This document shows, piece by piece, positions 29,566 to 36,044 of a stretch of DNA of 52,888 bases. The DNA is taken from contig NZ_JADHEC010000024.1 in the NCBI RefSeq assembly GCF_015277675.1, forward strand, positions 1-52,888, given 5' to 3'. The notes below the pieces were generated by a model. The model did no database searches and was not told the origin of the DNA. It was given only the letters and a program-made list of their open reading frames with translations. Positions within the stretch are counted from its first letter, which is position 1, and each line of letters starts with the position of its first letter. The DNA is from Flavobacterium soyangense. GTDB lineage: Bacteria; Bacteroidota; Bacteroidia; Flavobacteriales; Flavobacteriaceae. A program made the translations under genes and the position numbers.

Positions 29566-29651
29566 CAGAAATAAAATTAAAGGATAAAATAATCCAGCTT
29601 CAAGAAGAAAAAATTGAATTAATTTTAAAATCAGAAAAGAAAGATTCTTAA
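29505..29651 (+). CDS. 48-residue coiled-coil ORF, possible regulator tail
   Basis: ATG 29505 opens a 48-residue frame. The peptide starts MLNEPEAIYS and continues with heptad-like charged helices (NLKSEIKLKDKIIQLQEEKI). Such tails are frequent at the C-terminus of XRE-type helix-turn-helix regulators in Flavobacteria, so this may be the end of a lost regulator joined to the transposase remnant. It could equally be a free small protein. The next gene starts 27 bases later. Confidence 0.35.
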   Translation: MLNEPEAIYSEEKNIIENLKSEIKLKDKIIQLQEEKIELILKSEKKDS

Positions 29652-29678
29652 AAAAGTATTACCTTTAAATAAAAAATT

Positions 29679-30227
29679 ATGAAAAAAATTGTACTCTTTT
29701 TATTGATTGGATTTTCAAGTTTTGCGCAAATAAAACTTCCAGAAACTAATTTCTTTTTAGAAAATGGTAAAGTATATTGGCAACACGTTTATGAAGTACA
29801 AGGAAAAAATACTGAAGATTTAATTAAGTATTTTCAAAAAGAAGTAATGACCAGTATGAAACAAGATAATTTTCAAATTATCGATAATACTATAAGTTTT
29901 ACCATAAATGATGATCAAATAAATTATAAAAAATATGGTGGAACCTCAATGGGTGTAGTTATGTTTGTTAGAGATTATTATAAATACTTAGTAGTTATTG
30001 ATTTTAAAGATGAAAAATATAGAGTTACCGTAAAAGAAATTTTCATTGATAATAAATTATATAACGCTGGTCAATCATCAGGCTTTCTTGAAGAATATAT
30101 TACGAAGAAAAAAAATACTTTATTTTCTACAAATAATTTAGTTACTGTAGGAATGGGATATAATGACAAATATTTTTTAGAAAAATTTCTAATAAATACA
30201 ACAGAATCTATTAAAAAAGACTGGTAA
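29679..30227 (+). CDS. Secreted DUF4468-like protein
   Basis: A 182-residue protein with signal peptide MKKIVLFLLIGFSSFAQ cleaved near residue 17. The mature part has VYWQHVYEVQGKNTEDLIKY and the alternating-strand segment VVMFVRDYYKYLVVIDFKD, resembling DUF4468 domains found in envelope proteins of Bacteroidota. Function is unknown. The next gene starts two bases after its stop and carries almost the same signal peptide at DNA level, implying duplication. It lies in the accessory island and is AT-rich. Confidence 0.65.
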   Translation: MKKIVLFLLIGFSSFAQIKLPETNFFLENGKVYWQHVYEVQGKNTEDLIKYFQKEVMTSMKQDNFQIIDNTISFTINDDQINYKKYGGTSMGVVMFVRDYYKYLVVIDFKDEKYRVTVKEIFIDNKLYNAGQSSGFLEEYITKKKNTLFSTNNLVTVGMGYNDKYFLEKFLINTTESIKKDW

Positions 30228-30229
30228 TT

Positions 30230-30607
30230 ATGAAAAAAATTGTACTATTATTATTGATTGGATTTTCAAGTTTTGCACAAAAAGCTGTTTATAATAAAAC
30301 TAATATAGAAGGTAAATTTAAGGAATATCAAACTAAATCAGGTAATATTATAAAATTAGGAGATACTATTACAATTAGCCTTCCAAGAGGCGAAAATTTT
30401 ACTTTTATAACTCAAGGAAATGTTTCTGTAGCTGCTTTTATGTCAAATAAAAAAGTTATAATTTCAAAAATAAGAAGTGTTGGGACTAGTAAAAGAGGTT
30501 TTAAAACTTATCTGCTTTTTGGAGGATATGGTTTTTCAGGATATATTGATTATGAATCTGCATTAGAAACTGGCGAAATAAAAGATCCGTTTACTTCATA
30601 CAAATAA
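30230..30607 (+). CDS. Small secreted protein, unknown
   Basis: A 125-residue protein whose first 17 residues, MKKIVLLLLIGFSSFAQ, differ by only two residues from the gene before it. The mature part is unrelated to that neighbour: a short beta-rich domain with SGNIIKLGDTITISLPRG and FGGYGFSGYIDYESALETGE. I do not recognise the family. It is co-transcribed with the DUF4468-like gene (two-base gap). Confidence 0.6.
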   Translation: MKKIVLLLLIGFSSFAQKAVYNKTNIEGKFKEYQTKSGNIIKLGDTITISLPRGENFTFITQGNVSVAAFMSNKKVIISKIRSVGTSKRGFKTYLLFGGYGFSGYIDYESALETGEIKDPFTSYK

Positions 30608-31779
30608 AGCTACTTACAATCTCAAAAAGCGCATTATCCCTGATTTCTTCGGGATATTTATCTTTGTAATAATTATCGACATCATCTCGTTCGTGGCCCA
30701 TAAGCTCACGAATTCCTTTGAAAAACAATAAAATAACAATGAGTAAAACTCAAAAATAATCAATAAAACCATCTATTTAGCCGTAGGACTCAACAGAGAA
30801 GGAAAGAAATAAGTTCTCGGAATGTGACTAGCAAAGAATGAAAGTACCAGTTTTTGGCTTGGAGTTCTAACCGATTTAAAAGCCAGAAGTGTTGAAGATA
30901 TACTAATTACTGCTACTGACAACCTAAATGGTTTTACCCAAACCATAAAAATGTATTCCCCGAATCACGAACCCAAATCTGTGTCGTACAACAAATCAGG
31001 AACTCGGCTAGGTATGTGGTTTGGAAAGATAAAAAGGAATTTTCGGCAGATATGAAGCTTATATACAACGCTCCAACTAAAGAAGCGGCAAAAGCATCAT
31101 TAGAAGACTTTTCTAAAAAATGGAATCATAAATATCCATACGCTATAAAATTCTGGGAAGAAAATTGGGAAGAACTTACCGTGTTTTTTTTGACTTCCCA
31201 GTGGAAATCAGAAAAATAATTTACACCACAAATTTAATCGAAAATCTCAATGGAAAAATTAGAAAATATAACAAAAAAAACTATCATTGCTTCGCCAGTT
31301 CGCTATCGCTCTTGCCCCAACGGATGAAGCTATTTTAAGATCTGTATATTTGGCTTTAAAAGAAGCAACCAAAAAATGGTCGATGCCAATCCAAAATTAG
31401 GGATTAATCCTCAACCAGTTCTTAACCATTTTTTGAAAAAAGGGTTCAACTTTAATTGAAAAGTCAAACCCCTATATTTTCTAACTTACACGCTTTTTAG
31501 GATAGCGTCACGTTAACTTATAAAATAATTTATGCAAAATATTATTTTAAAATTGAGGCGTTTGCGAATTTAATTTTATACATTTAGGAATCTAAAAACT
31601 AATGACCTTGTTGCATTAAGGACTTATTCGGAATAATTTCAACAATAAGCTACATACATACAACCATTGGTATAGGCGGAATCTGTATCTACTATTTATT
31701 GTTAGATTAAAAATAAAAATATTTTTTTGGCCCCTTCTAAAATAATTAAGGCTAACCCATTGAAACTAAAATAAAATTT
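30608..31779. other. Degenerate region between the secreted-protein pair and the DUF6010 gene
   Basis: It contains the IS256-type pseudogene at 30765-31455. A minus-strand frame at 30591-30743 reads a hydrophobic stretch, then FFKGIRELMGHERDDVDNYY, without a usable start. A plus-strand tail at about 31610-31709 reads ISTISYIHTTIGIGGICIYY and also lacks a start. Both look like ends of lost genes. No intact gene is present. Confidence 0.55.
30765..31455 (+). pseudogene. IS256-family transposase pseudogene
   Basis: Joined across frames, the translation follows the IS256/Mutator transposase from just after its first catalytic Asp to the C-terminus: [85 protein letters not shown] and ILNQFLTIF. 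There are stops at GAA-to-TAA and TGG-to-TGA positions. Frameshifts occur near 30945 and 31190, a foreign insert near 31287-31317, and another frameshift near the end. The N-terminal half is missing. The element is inactive. Confidence 0.85.
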
Positions 31780-32166
31780 ATGACACAAATTATTATAGGA
31801 ATATCAACAGCTCTTTTACAAATCTTAATTTTTGAATATTTTAAACAATTTGACAAAAAAATTATTTACGGTCTAACACTTGCTGTAATTGGTTTTTTGT
31901 ATGTTGGGTTTACATGGACAAATATTCAAGCCTTACTAATAGCAGCTATTCAAGCCATTGCTTTTTTAATGATTTCATACTACGGAATTACTAAAAGCAC
32001 TTATATATTAGCTATTGGATATTTTATGCACGGCTTCTGGGACATTGCATATAACCTATGGCAGGATGCCAGTTTAATTCCCCCACATTATGACTGGTTT
32101 TGTCTTTCGGTTGACTTTACAGTTGGAATTTATCTCCTTATTCTAAAGCAGAAAACCAAAGTATAA
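31780..32166 (+). CDS. DUF6010-like integral membrane protein
   Basis: A 128-residue protein with four to five predicted membrane helices and the sequence GYFMHGFWDIAYNLWQDASL near residues 80-99, resembling DUF6010 proteins. Its His and Asp within the last helices are conserved features of that group; the function is unknown. It precedes the HMA-AraC regulator by 33 bases in the same direction, so both may share a transcript. Confidence 0.65.
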   Translation: MTQIIIGISTALLQILIFEYFKQFDKKIIYGLTLAVIGFLYVGFTWTNIQALLIAAIQAIAFLMISYYGITKSTYILAIGYFMHGFWDIAYNLWQDASLIPPHYDWFCLSVDFTVGIYLLILKQKTKV

Positions 32167-32199
32167 ATTTTCATGTAATCCTAAAAAAATCTTTACACT

Positions 32200-32775
32200 A
32201 TGAAACCAACAACAGTACTAATAAAAAACATGGTTTGTCACCGATGTGTAATGGCGGTTGAAAATATTTTACAAACCGAATCGATACCCTTTCATAAAGT
32301 CATTTTTGGAGAAATACATTTGTGTGATGAATTATCCAATGATCAAAAATCACGTTTGTTGTATCATCTAGATAAAATAGGTTTTGAAATGATTGACAAT
32401 CAAACAAGCGGACTTATTGAAAAAATTAAGCAACTGGTAATTAAAAGAGCTCGAAATGAAATGGATAGCGAAACAAATAAAATTAAACTTTCTATATACA
32501 TTTCAGATATTGTTCATCATGAGTATACCTATTTAAGCAGTTTATTTTCATCCGTCGAAGGGAGAACTATTGAAAACTATTTTATTGAACAACGCATCGA
32601 AAAAGCAAAAGAACTTCTAATATATGATCAACTTACTTTGTCCCAAATTGCCTTTGAACTTGAATATAGTAGTGTTGCACATCTTTCTACTCAATTTAAA
32701 AAAATTACGGGACTAACACCAACCTATTTTAAAGAAATTGGTGCTGGGAAACGAAAAGCTTTGGACACAGTCTAA
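32200..32775 (+). CDS. AraC-family regulator with N-terminal HMA-like domain
   Basis: A 191-residue protein of two parts. Residues 1-65 look like a heavy-metal-associated domain: the metal loop NMVCHRC puts Cys13 and Cys16 in the CxxC arrangement. Residues 100-185 are an AraC helix-turn-helix pair, with YLSSLFSSVEGRTIENYFIE, RIEKAKELL, LTLSQIAFELEYSSVAHLS and the closing KKITGLTPTYFKE. I infer a cytosolic transcription factor that senses a soft metal such as copper, zinc or cadmium. Two metallothionein-like genes follow, each with a paired-repeat operator, and are the likely targets. Confidence 0.82.
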   Translation: MKPTTVLIKNMVCHRCVMAVENILQTESIPFHKVIFGEIHLCDELSNDQKSRLLYHLDKIGFEMIDNQTSGLIEKIKQLVIKRARNEMDSETNKIKLSIYISDIVHHEYTYLSSLFSSVEGRTIENYFIEQRIEKAKELLIYDQLTLSQIAFELEYSSVAHLSTQFKKITGLTPTYFKEIGAGKRKALDTV

Positions 32776-32842
32776 ACCCAAAATTATGCAACCCAATCCC
32801 AAAGTAATATAATATTGAAGTTGGATTACCAATATATCTTTG
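32776..32842 (+). promoter_or_regulatory. Paired CCCAAA operator and promoter of first metallothionein gene
   Basis: CCCAAA occurs at 32777-32782 and 32798-32803, exactly 21 bp (two helical turns) apart. The -7 box TATCTTTG is at 32835-32842. The second repeat and the following AT block end where a -33 element should lie, and the -33 itself is poor, as expected for an activator-dependent promoter. AraC-family proteins commonly bind paired direct repeats spaced about 21 bp. Confidence 0.7.
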
Positions 32843-32870
32843 CATCATTAAATAACTTAAAAAAATAATT

Positions 32871-32996
32871 ATGAAATTATCAGTGTTAATGAGCCAAAGT
32901 GCTACAGAATCAAAAAATGGAAAATGTGCTAACCCTAACTGTACTTGCGTAGATTGCAATTGCGGTTCAAATTGTACCTGTGCTTCTTGTAAATAG
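32871..32996 (+). CDS. Metallothionein-like small Cys-rich protein, copy 1
   Basis: A 41-residue protein with a cysteine-free N-terminus (MKLSVLMSQSATESKNGK) followed by a 22-residue cluster holding eight cysteines at 19, 24, 26, 29, 31, 35, 37 and 40. The pattern is CxxxxCxCxxCxCxxxCxCxxC. This density, with CxC and CxxC spacing and almost no bulky residues in the cluster, is what metallothioneins use to bind Cu(I), Zn or Cd in thiolate clusters. No known bacterial metallothionein such as SmtA matches by eye. It has its own promoter with paired operator and its own terminator, and lies right after the HMA-AraC regulator gene. Alternative start: Met7. Confidence 0.8.
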   Translation: MKLSVLMSQSATESKNGKCANPNCTCVDCNCGSNCTCASCK

Positions 32997-33020
32997 AAGC
33001 CTGTTCCAAAAAAATTCAAC

Positions 33021-33052
33021 AAAGCCATTCCAATAAAGAATGGCTTTTTTTA
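33021..33052 (+). terminator. Terminator after first metallothionein gene
   Basis: AAAGCCATTC and GAATGGCTTT form a perfect ten-base-pair stem around a short loop, followed by TTTTATT. Confidence 0.85.
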
Positions 33053-33101
33053 TTATCAGTTTTTGAATATACATTGGCTATGTTTTCTGGGCAAAATAGA
33101 T

Positions 33102-33168
33102 ACCCAAAATTATGCAACCCAATCCCAAAGTAATATAATATTGAAGTTGGATTACCAATATATCTTTG
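33102..33168 (+). promoter_or_regulatory. Paired CCCAAA operator and promoter of second metallothionein gene
   Basis: CCCAAA lies at 33103-33108 and 33124-33129, 21 bp apart, with TATCTTTG at 33161-33168. The 67 bases are identical to those before the first copy, so both genes should respond to the same regulator. Confidence 0.7.
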
Positions 33169-33198
33169 CATCATTAAATAACTTAAAATTAAATAATT

Positions 33199-33324
33199 AT
33201 GAAATTATCAGTGTTAATGAGCCAAAGTGCTACAGAATCAAAAAATGGAAAATGTGCTAACCCTAACTGTACTTGCGTAGATTGCAATTGCGGTTCAAAT
33301 TGTACCTGTGCCTCTTGCAAATAA
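33199..33324 (+). CDS. Metallothionein-like small Cys-rich protein, copy 2
   Basis: It encodes the same 41 residues as the copy at 32871, with identical placement of all eight cysteines. The DNA differs by two silent T-to-C changes in the last codons and TAA instead of TAG. Protein identity kept while silent sites drift suggests that both copies are functional and that duplication raises dosage. It has its own operator, -7 box and terminator. A longer frame on the same strand at 33063-33260 overlaps it but ignores the promoter and is taken as spurious. Confidence 0.8.
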   Translation: MKLSVLMSQSATESKNGKCANPNCTCVDCNCGSNCTCASCK

Positions 33325-33348
33325 ATTAGGTTGCTTTATTTTGATTCG

Positions 33349-33380
33349 AGTAAGCCGTCCAGTTAAAGGACGGCTTACTT
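33349..33380 (+). terminator. Terminator after second metallothionein gene
   Basis: AGTAAGCCGTCC and GGACGGCTTACT form a perfect 12-bp stem around AGTTAAAG-type loop bases, followed by TATTAT. It differs entirely from the terminator of the first copy. Confidence 0.75.
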
Positions 33381-33586
33381 ATTATAATCTGGAAACCATA
33401 TCTCGTTTTCTTGATTTTTTTAATACTTTTATAATAATTTATTTTGATTTATTTTAGGAAAACATACTTGTTGCCAATTCCTTAGATTAATCATTTCCCA
33501 TTTTTTTGTCATATAAAGACGTACTATTGTCCTTTGTCAACTTATGAAGCTAACTAATTTTACAACATAATATTAAATTGTATTTT

Positions 33587-33952
33587 ATGAGAAAAATAGC
33601 TTTTATTATCCCACCCTCGGTAAAAATCTTGGATCTTGCTGGCCCTTTACAAGTATTCACGGAAGTAAAATTTTATGATTTTGAGTTAGAACTTGAATTT
33701 TATTCCTATACAGAGGAAACTGTGTGCAATTCTGGACTTGTCTTTGGGAAAATAGCACATTATTCAGAAGCTAATTTAAAGGAGGGAGATTATATTTTAT
33801 GGCGGGTGGTAAAACAACAAAATGTTATTACAAATTGGACTAATAAATGGGAGACTCGAAGAATCACTTTTAGTGCTACTTATGACTTTAGAAGTGGTAA
33901 AAAGAAATCTGTAAAAGCAACAGATCTTCAAGACGAGAAAAACAGATTGTAA
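33587..33952 (+). pseudogene. Chimeric ORF: GlxA-like N-terminus joined to an outer-membrane-protein C-terminus
   Basis: The first 65 or so residues (MRKIAFIIPPSVKILDLAGP, LQVFTEVKFY, GLVFGKIAHYSEANLKEGDY) match the DJ-1/PfpI domain that opens GlxA-type AraC regulators, where a V/IPGG nucleophile loop should follow. Instead the frame slips: in the +1 frame FMAGG is readable, so a base was lost. The reading then passes into RRITFSATYDFRSGKKKSVK ending LQDEKNRL, which resembles the last strand and tail of TonB-linked beta-barrel proteins. A deletion seems to have fused two genes. ATG 33587 is taken rather than an upstream TTG. Probably non-functional. Confidence 0.6.
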
Positions 33953-34126
33953 TCTTCTAATTTATAATAAAAAAATTAGAACATCATTTAGTGCATTTTT
34001 AATAAGTCCAATTCATACTGACAATTTACAACCAGTCAAAAAATTGGTAACGTTTAAAAAAAATTGCAGAAACAAAATAACAGTTCTCGCTGCCTTCTGG
34101 CAAACTAAATATAAATCTTTTAAAAA

Positions 34127-34169
34127 CCCATCAACATTTCGATAAAAAGGATGTTGATGGGCTTTTTTT
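34127..34169 (+). terminator. Rho-independent terminator
   Basis: CCCATCAACAT and ATGTTGATGGG form a perfect 11-bp stem around a loop of about 14 bases and are followed by CTTTTTTTAT. It probably ends the transcript of the gene lost or fused upstream. Confidence 0.8.
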
Positions 34170-34241
34170 ATATAAAAAAACAAATCAGAAGTTATGAATT
34201 CCTTAAGTGATTGTATTTTCTGCCCTGCGTTTCAGATATAT

Positions 34242-34308
34242 ACCCAAAATACTGTAAAGCATTCCCAAAATAGTATAACGACCACTATTCTTTCCTCCAA
34301 TACTTTTG
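34242..34308 (+). promoter_or_regulatory. Third paired CCCAAA operator with -7 box
   Basis: CCCAAA lies at 34243-34248 and 34264-34269, again 21 bp apart, with TACTTTTG at 34301-34308. Aligned without gaps to the metallothionein promoters, repeats and -7 box fall at identical offsets (1, 22 and 59), although bases between differ. The conserved extension after the second repeat is TAnTATAA. No -33 TTTG is present, consistent with activator dependence. Confidence 0.7.
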
Positions 34309-34328
34309 CCCTGTAAAAAATAAACAAA

Positions 34329-35159
34329 ATGAAAATGAAAAATAATACAAAATTGATTAAAAAATTTTATACCACTGCTAGCGCTATAATCCTGGTATTT
34401 ATGTTGGGTTCATGTACAAAAGAAGAATTTAATCCCGCTTCAATGGAAGAATTCTCTTTATATTCTCTCGCTGATGGAACATCTTACTTCATAAAAGTGG
34501 CCATACCTGAAAATTACAATCCAATAAACGAAAAATATGCAACAATCTATGCTTTGGATGGAGAAGAAAATTTTGATTTCGTAGCCAATAAGTGCAAAGA
34601 AATTTCAAATAAACTTGCTGTTTCAAATGTTTTGGTGGTAAGCATTGGGTATGGTAAAGATCGCAGCATCGATTATACTCCAACAAAAGTCAGTTCAAAA
34701 ACTGGTGGAGGCCCACAATTTTTAAACTTTATTGAAACACAGCTTATCCCTAAAATGGAACAGGATTATAGTGCAAACACGACAAGGAAAAGCCGTGTGA
34801 TTTTAGGCCATTCTTATGGAGGATTATTTGGAGCTTATGCTTTTAGCGTCAAGAATGAAATATTTGGCAACTATATCCTACTCAGCCCTTCCCTATGGTT
34901 TGACAACCTTGTTACCTTTCAAATGGAAAAGGGCAATCGCGAAAATAATAAGAGCAGAAAACAATTAGTTTTTATGGGAATTGGCGAGGGAGAAAACAGT
35001 GGTCGGATGCAAGCGCCATTCGAGGCATTTTATCAAACCCTTCGTGATAATTATCCTGATATCAAATTAGATAAAAACAGAGTGAAAAATCTGGATCATT
35101 TGGGTTCAAAAAATCCAAACATCGTAAAAGGTCTAAATTACTATTTTCAAAACAGGTAA
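34329..35159 (+). CDS. Lipoprotein alpha/beta hydrolase, esterase-D-like
   Basis: A 276-residue hydrolase with a lipoprotein signal: hydrophobic stretch then lipobox MLGSC, Cys29. The fold is that of the putative esterase family that includes siderophore esterases of the IroE/Fes type: TIYALDGEENF, the nucleophile elbow GHSYGG with Ser162, SPSLWFD, and His257 in NLDHLGSKNP. It should sit in the envelope and cleave an ester such as a siderophore or acylated sugar; the substrate is unproven. The promoter carries the same paired operator as the metallothioneins. A barrel protein gene follows after 47 bases. Confidence 0.8.
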   Translation: MKMKNNTKLIKKFYTTASAIILVFMLGSCTKEEFNPASMEEFSLYSLADGTSYFIKVAIPENYNPINEKYATIYALDGEENFDFVANKCKEISNKLAVSNVLVVSIGYGKDRSIDYTPTKVSSKTGGGPQFLNFIETQLIPKMEQDYSANTTRKSRVILGHSYGGLFGAYAFSVKNEIFGNYILLSPSLWFDNLVTFQMEKGNRENNKSRKQLVFMGIGEGENSGRMQAPFEAFYQTLRDNYPDIKLDKNRVKNLDHLGSKNPNIVKGLNYYFQNR

Positions 35160-35206
35160 TTCTATTACATTTTAAATTTATTAAAAACCATATAAATACA
35201 TTAGAC

Positions 35207-35821
35207 ATGAAACTTAAAAAAATAACATTCCTCTTTCTTTCTTTTATGGCTTATACCAATAGTTTTGCCCAAAATAATACTTCTAAAATAGCAGAAAAAA
35301 AATCTACAGTTCGGCAATTAACAATTGAGCCTGGCATTGGTATCCATACTAATTTTGGAACAGACCTAATCCTCTCCAATCAAATCCAGTGGAATCCTAA
35401 TAGATATCTTAGCCTTGCTTCTTACACCTCCTTTAATATAAATAATCCATTTCAGCGAGATTTTAATGGTATAAAAACAAACTACGACTATTCAATAAAT
35501 CAAAAAATAGGTATTGGAACTACTTTTTACGCAAAAAAAAGCTCTCATACTTTCCTGCTTATGGCTGGTGTCAAGTATTCTAGTTTTAAGGAAACAATTG
35601 ATGACCCAAATTTCAACAAAGTAAGTGCTTCTATTAATTCTTTTAGTCCGGATTATGGATTGATGTATAGTCTAAAGAAAGGACTGGGCAAGTATTTTTT
35701 TACCTATCGAATGTATGTTCCTCTATATCCATGGCCTATAAAAGGTTCCGATAGCAACTATTTAGACGGCAATTTAAATAATATAACCCTAGAGGTTGGA
35801 ATTGGAATAAATATTAAATAA
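35207..35821 (+). CDS. Outer membrane beta-barrel protein
   Basis: A 204-residue protein with signal peptide ending NSFAQ near residue 22 and then amphipathic strands rich in aromatic residues, such as LSLASYTSFNINNPF and YFFTYRMYVPLYPW. The last strand, ITLEVGIGINIK, resembles the terminal strand of small outer-membrane barrels. No known family is recognised. Placement 47 bases after the lipoprotein esterase implies one operon under the paired-repeat operator, and perhaps joint action on the same ligand. Confidence 0.65.
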   Translation: MKLKKITFLFLSFMAYTNSFAQNNTSKIAEKKSTVRQLTIEPGIGIHTNFGTDLILSNQIQWNPNRYLSLASYTSFNINNPFQRDFNGIKTNYDYSINQKIGIGTTFYAKKSSHTFLLMAGVKYSSFKETIDDPNFNKVSASINSFSPDYGLMYSLKKGLGKYFFTYRMYVPLYPWPIKGSDSNYLDGNLNNITLEVGIGINIK

Positions 35822-36044
35822 AATCAAGCCTGGTTTAGTTGTTGGATTCTCCTTGTCTTTCACCATTCGCCTGTTTAATTGTTTGTAGACTAATTCGTTC
35901 GCTGATTCCATCAAGGGTTATTACTGCAGTTTATTTGAAAACTGGCACAAAAAATTTATAAACTAGATTTTACCACTACATGGCCATTATATAATGCCTC
36001 TTCAATGGTAAAGTTGGTAGTTCAAAAACTGTCAAAACAAATTA

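Larger units (their letters stand above)
29176..29678. other. Intergenic region with transposase debris
   Basis: No intact gene is visible. The stretch is AT-rich and holds the IS4-like remnant and a 48-codon coiled-coil ORF described separately. It marks the left border of the accessory island, where the conserved minus-strand block ends. Confidence 0.6.
32776..32996 (+). repeat. Tandem duplication, copy 1
   Basis: Operator, promoter and coding sequence form a unit of about 221 bp. It recurs 326-328 bp downstream at 33102-33324 with only a two-base indel plus small changes before the ATG, two synonymous changes and a different stop codon. The segment between the copies, including the terminator, is not duplicated. 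Confidence 0.95.
33102..33324 (+). repeat. Tandem duplication, copy 2
   Basis: Second copy of the operator-promoter-gene unit at 32776-32996. Differences are confined to the four to six bases before the ATG leader, two third-codon positions and the stop codon. Confidence 0.95.
33953..34328. other. Intergenic region with terminator and third operator
   Basis: The first 170 bases are AT-rich without genes. A strong hairpin sits at 34127-34169. The last 90 bases hold the paired operator and -7 box of the lipoprotein gene. Confidence 0.7.

Noticed and set aside
30591..30743. Minus-strand frame with a membrane segment and FFKGIRELMGHERDD
   Set aside because: No start codon and overlap with the end of the secreted-protein gene. 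The MGHE stretch recalled a tyrosine recombinase, but nothing else supports that.
32729..33028. Minus-strand 99-codon ORF opposite the first metallothionein
   Set aside because: It is antisense to the regulator end, promoter and Cys-rich gene, has no promoter of its own and has an unnatural Gln/Phe-rich composition.
33063..33260. 65-codon plus-strand ORF overlapping the second metallothionein copy
   Set aside because: It reads through the duplicated operator and promoter in another frame. Only the short Cys-rich frame is kept with synonymous change between the copies.
32776..33324. Assembly artefact as the cause of the duplicated metallothionein unit
   Set aside because: The copies differ in the leader, two silent sites, the stop codon and have different flanking terminators, so both must be real DNA.
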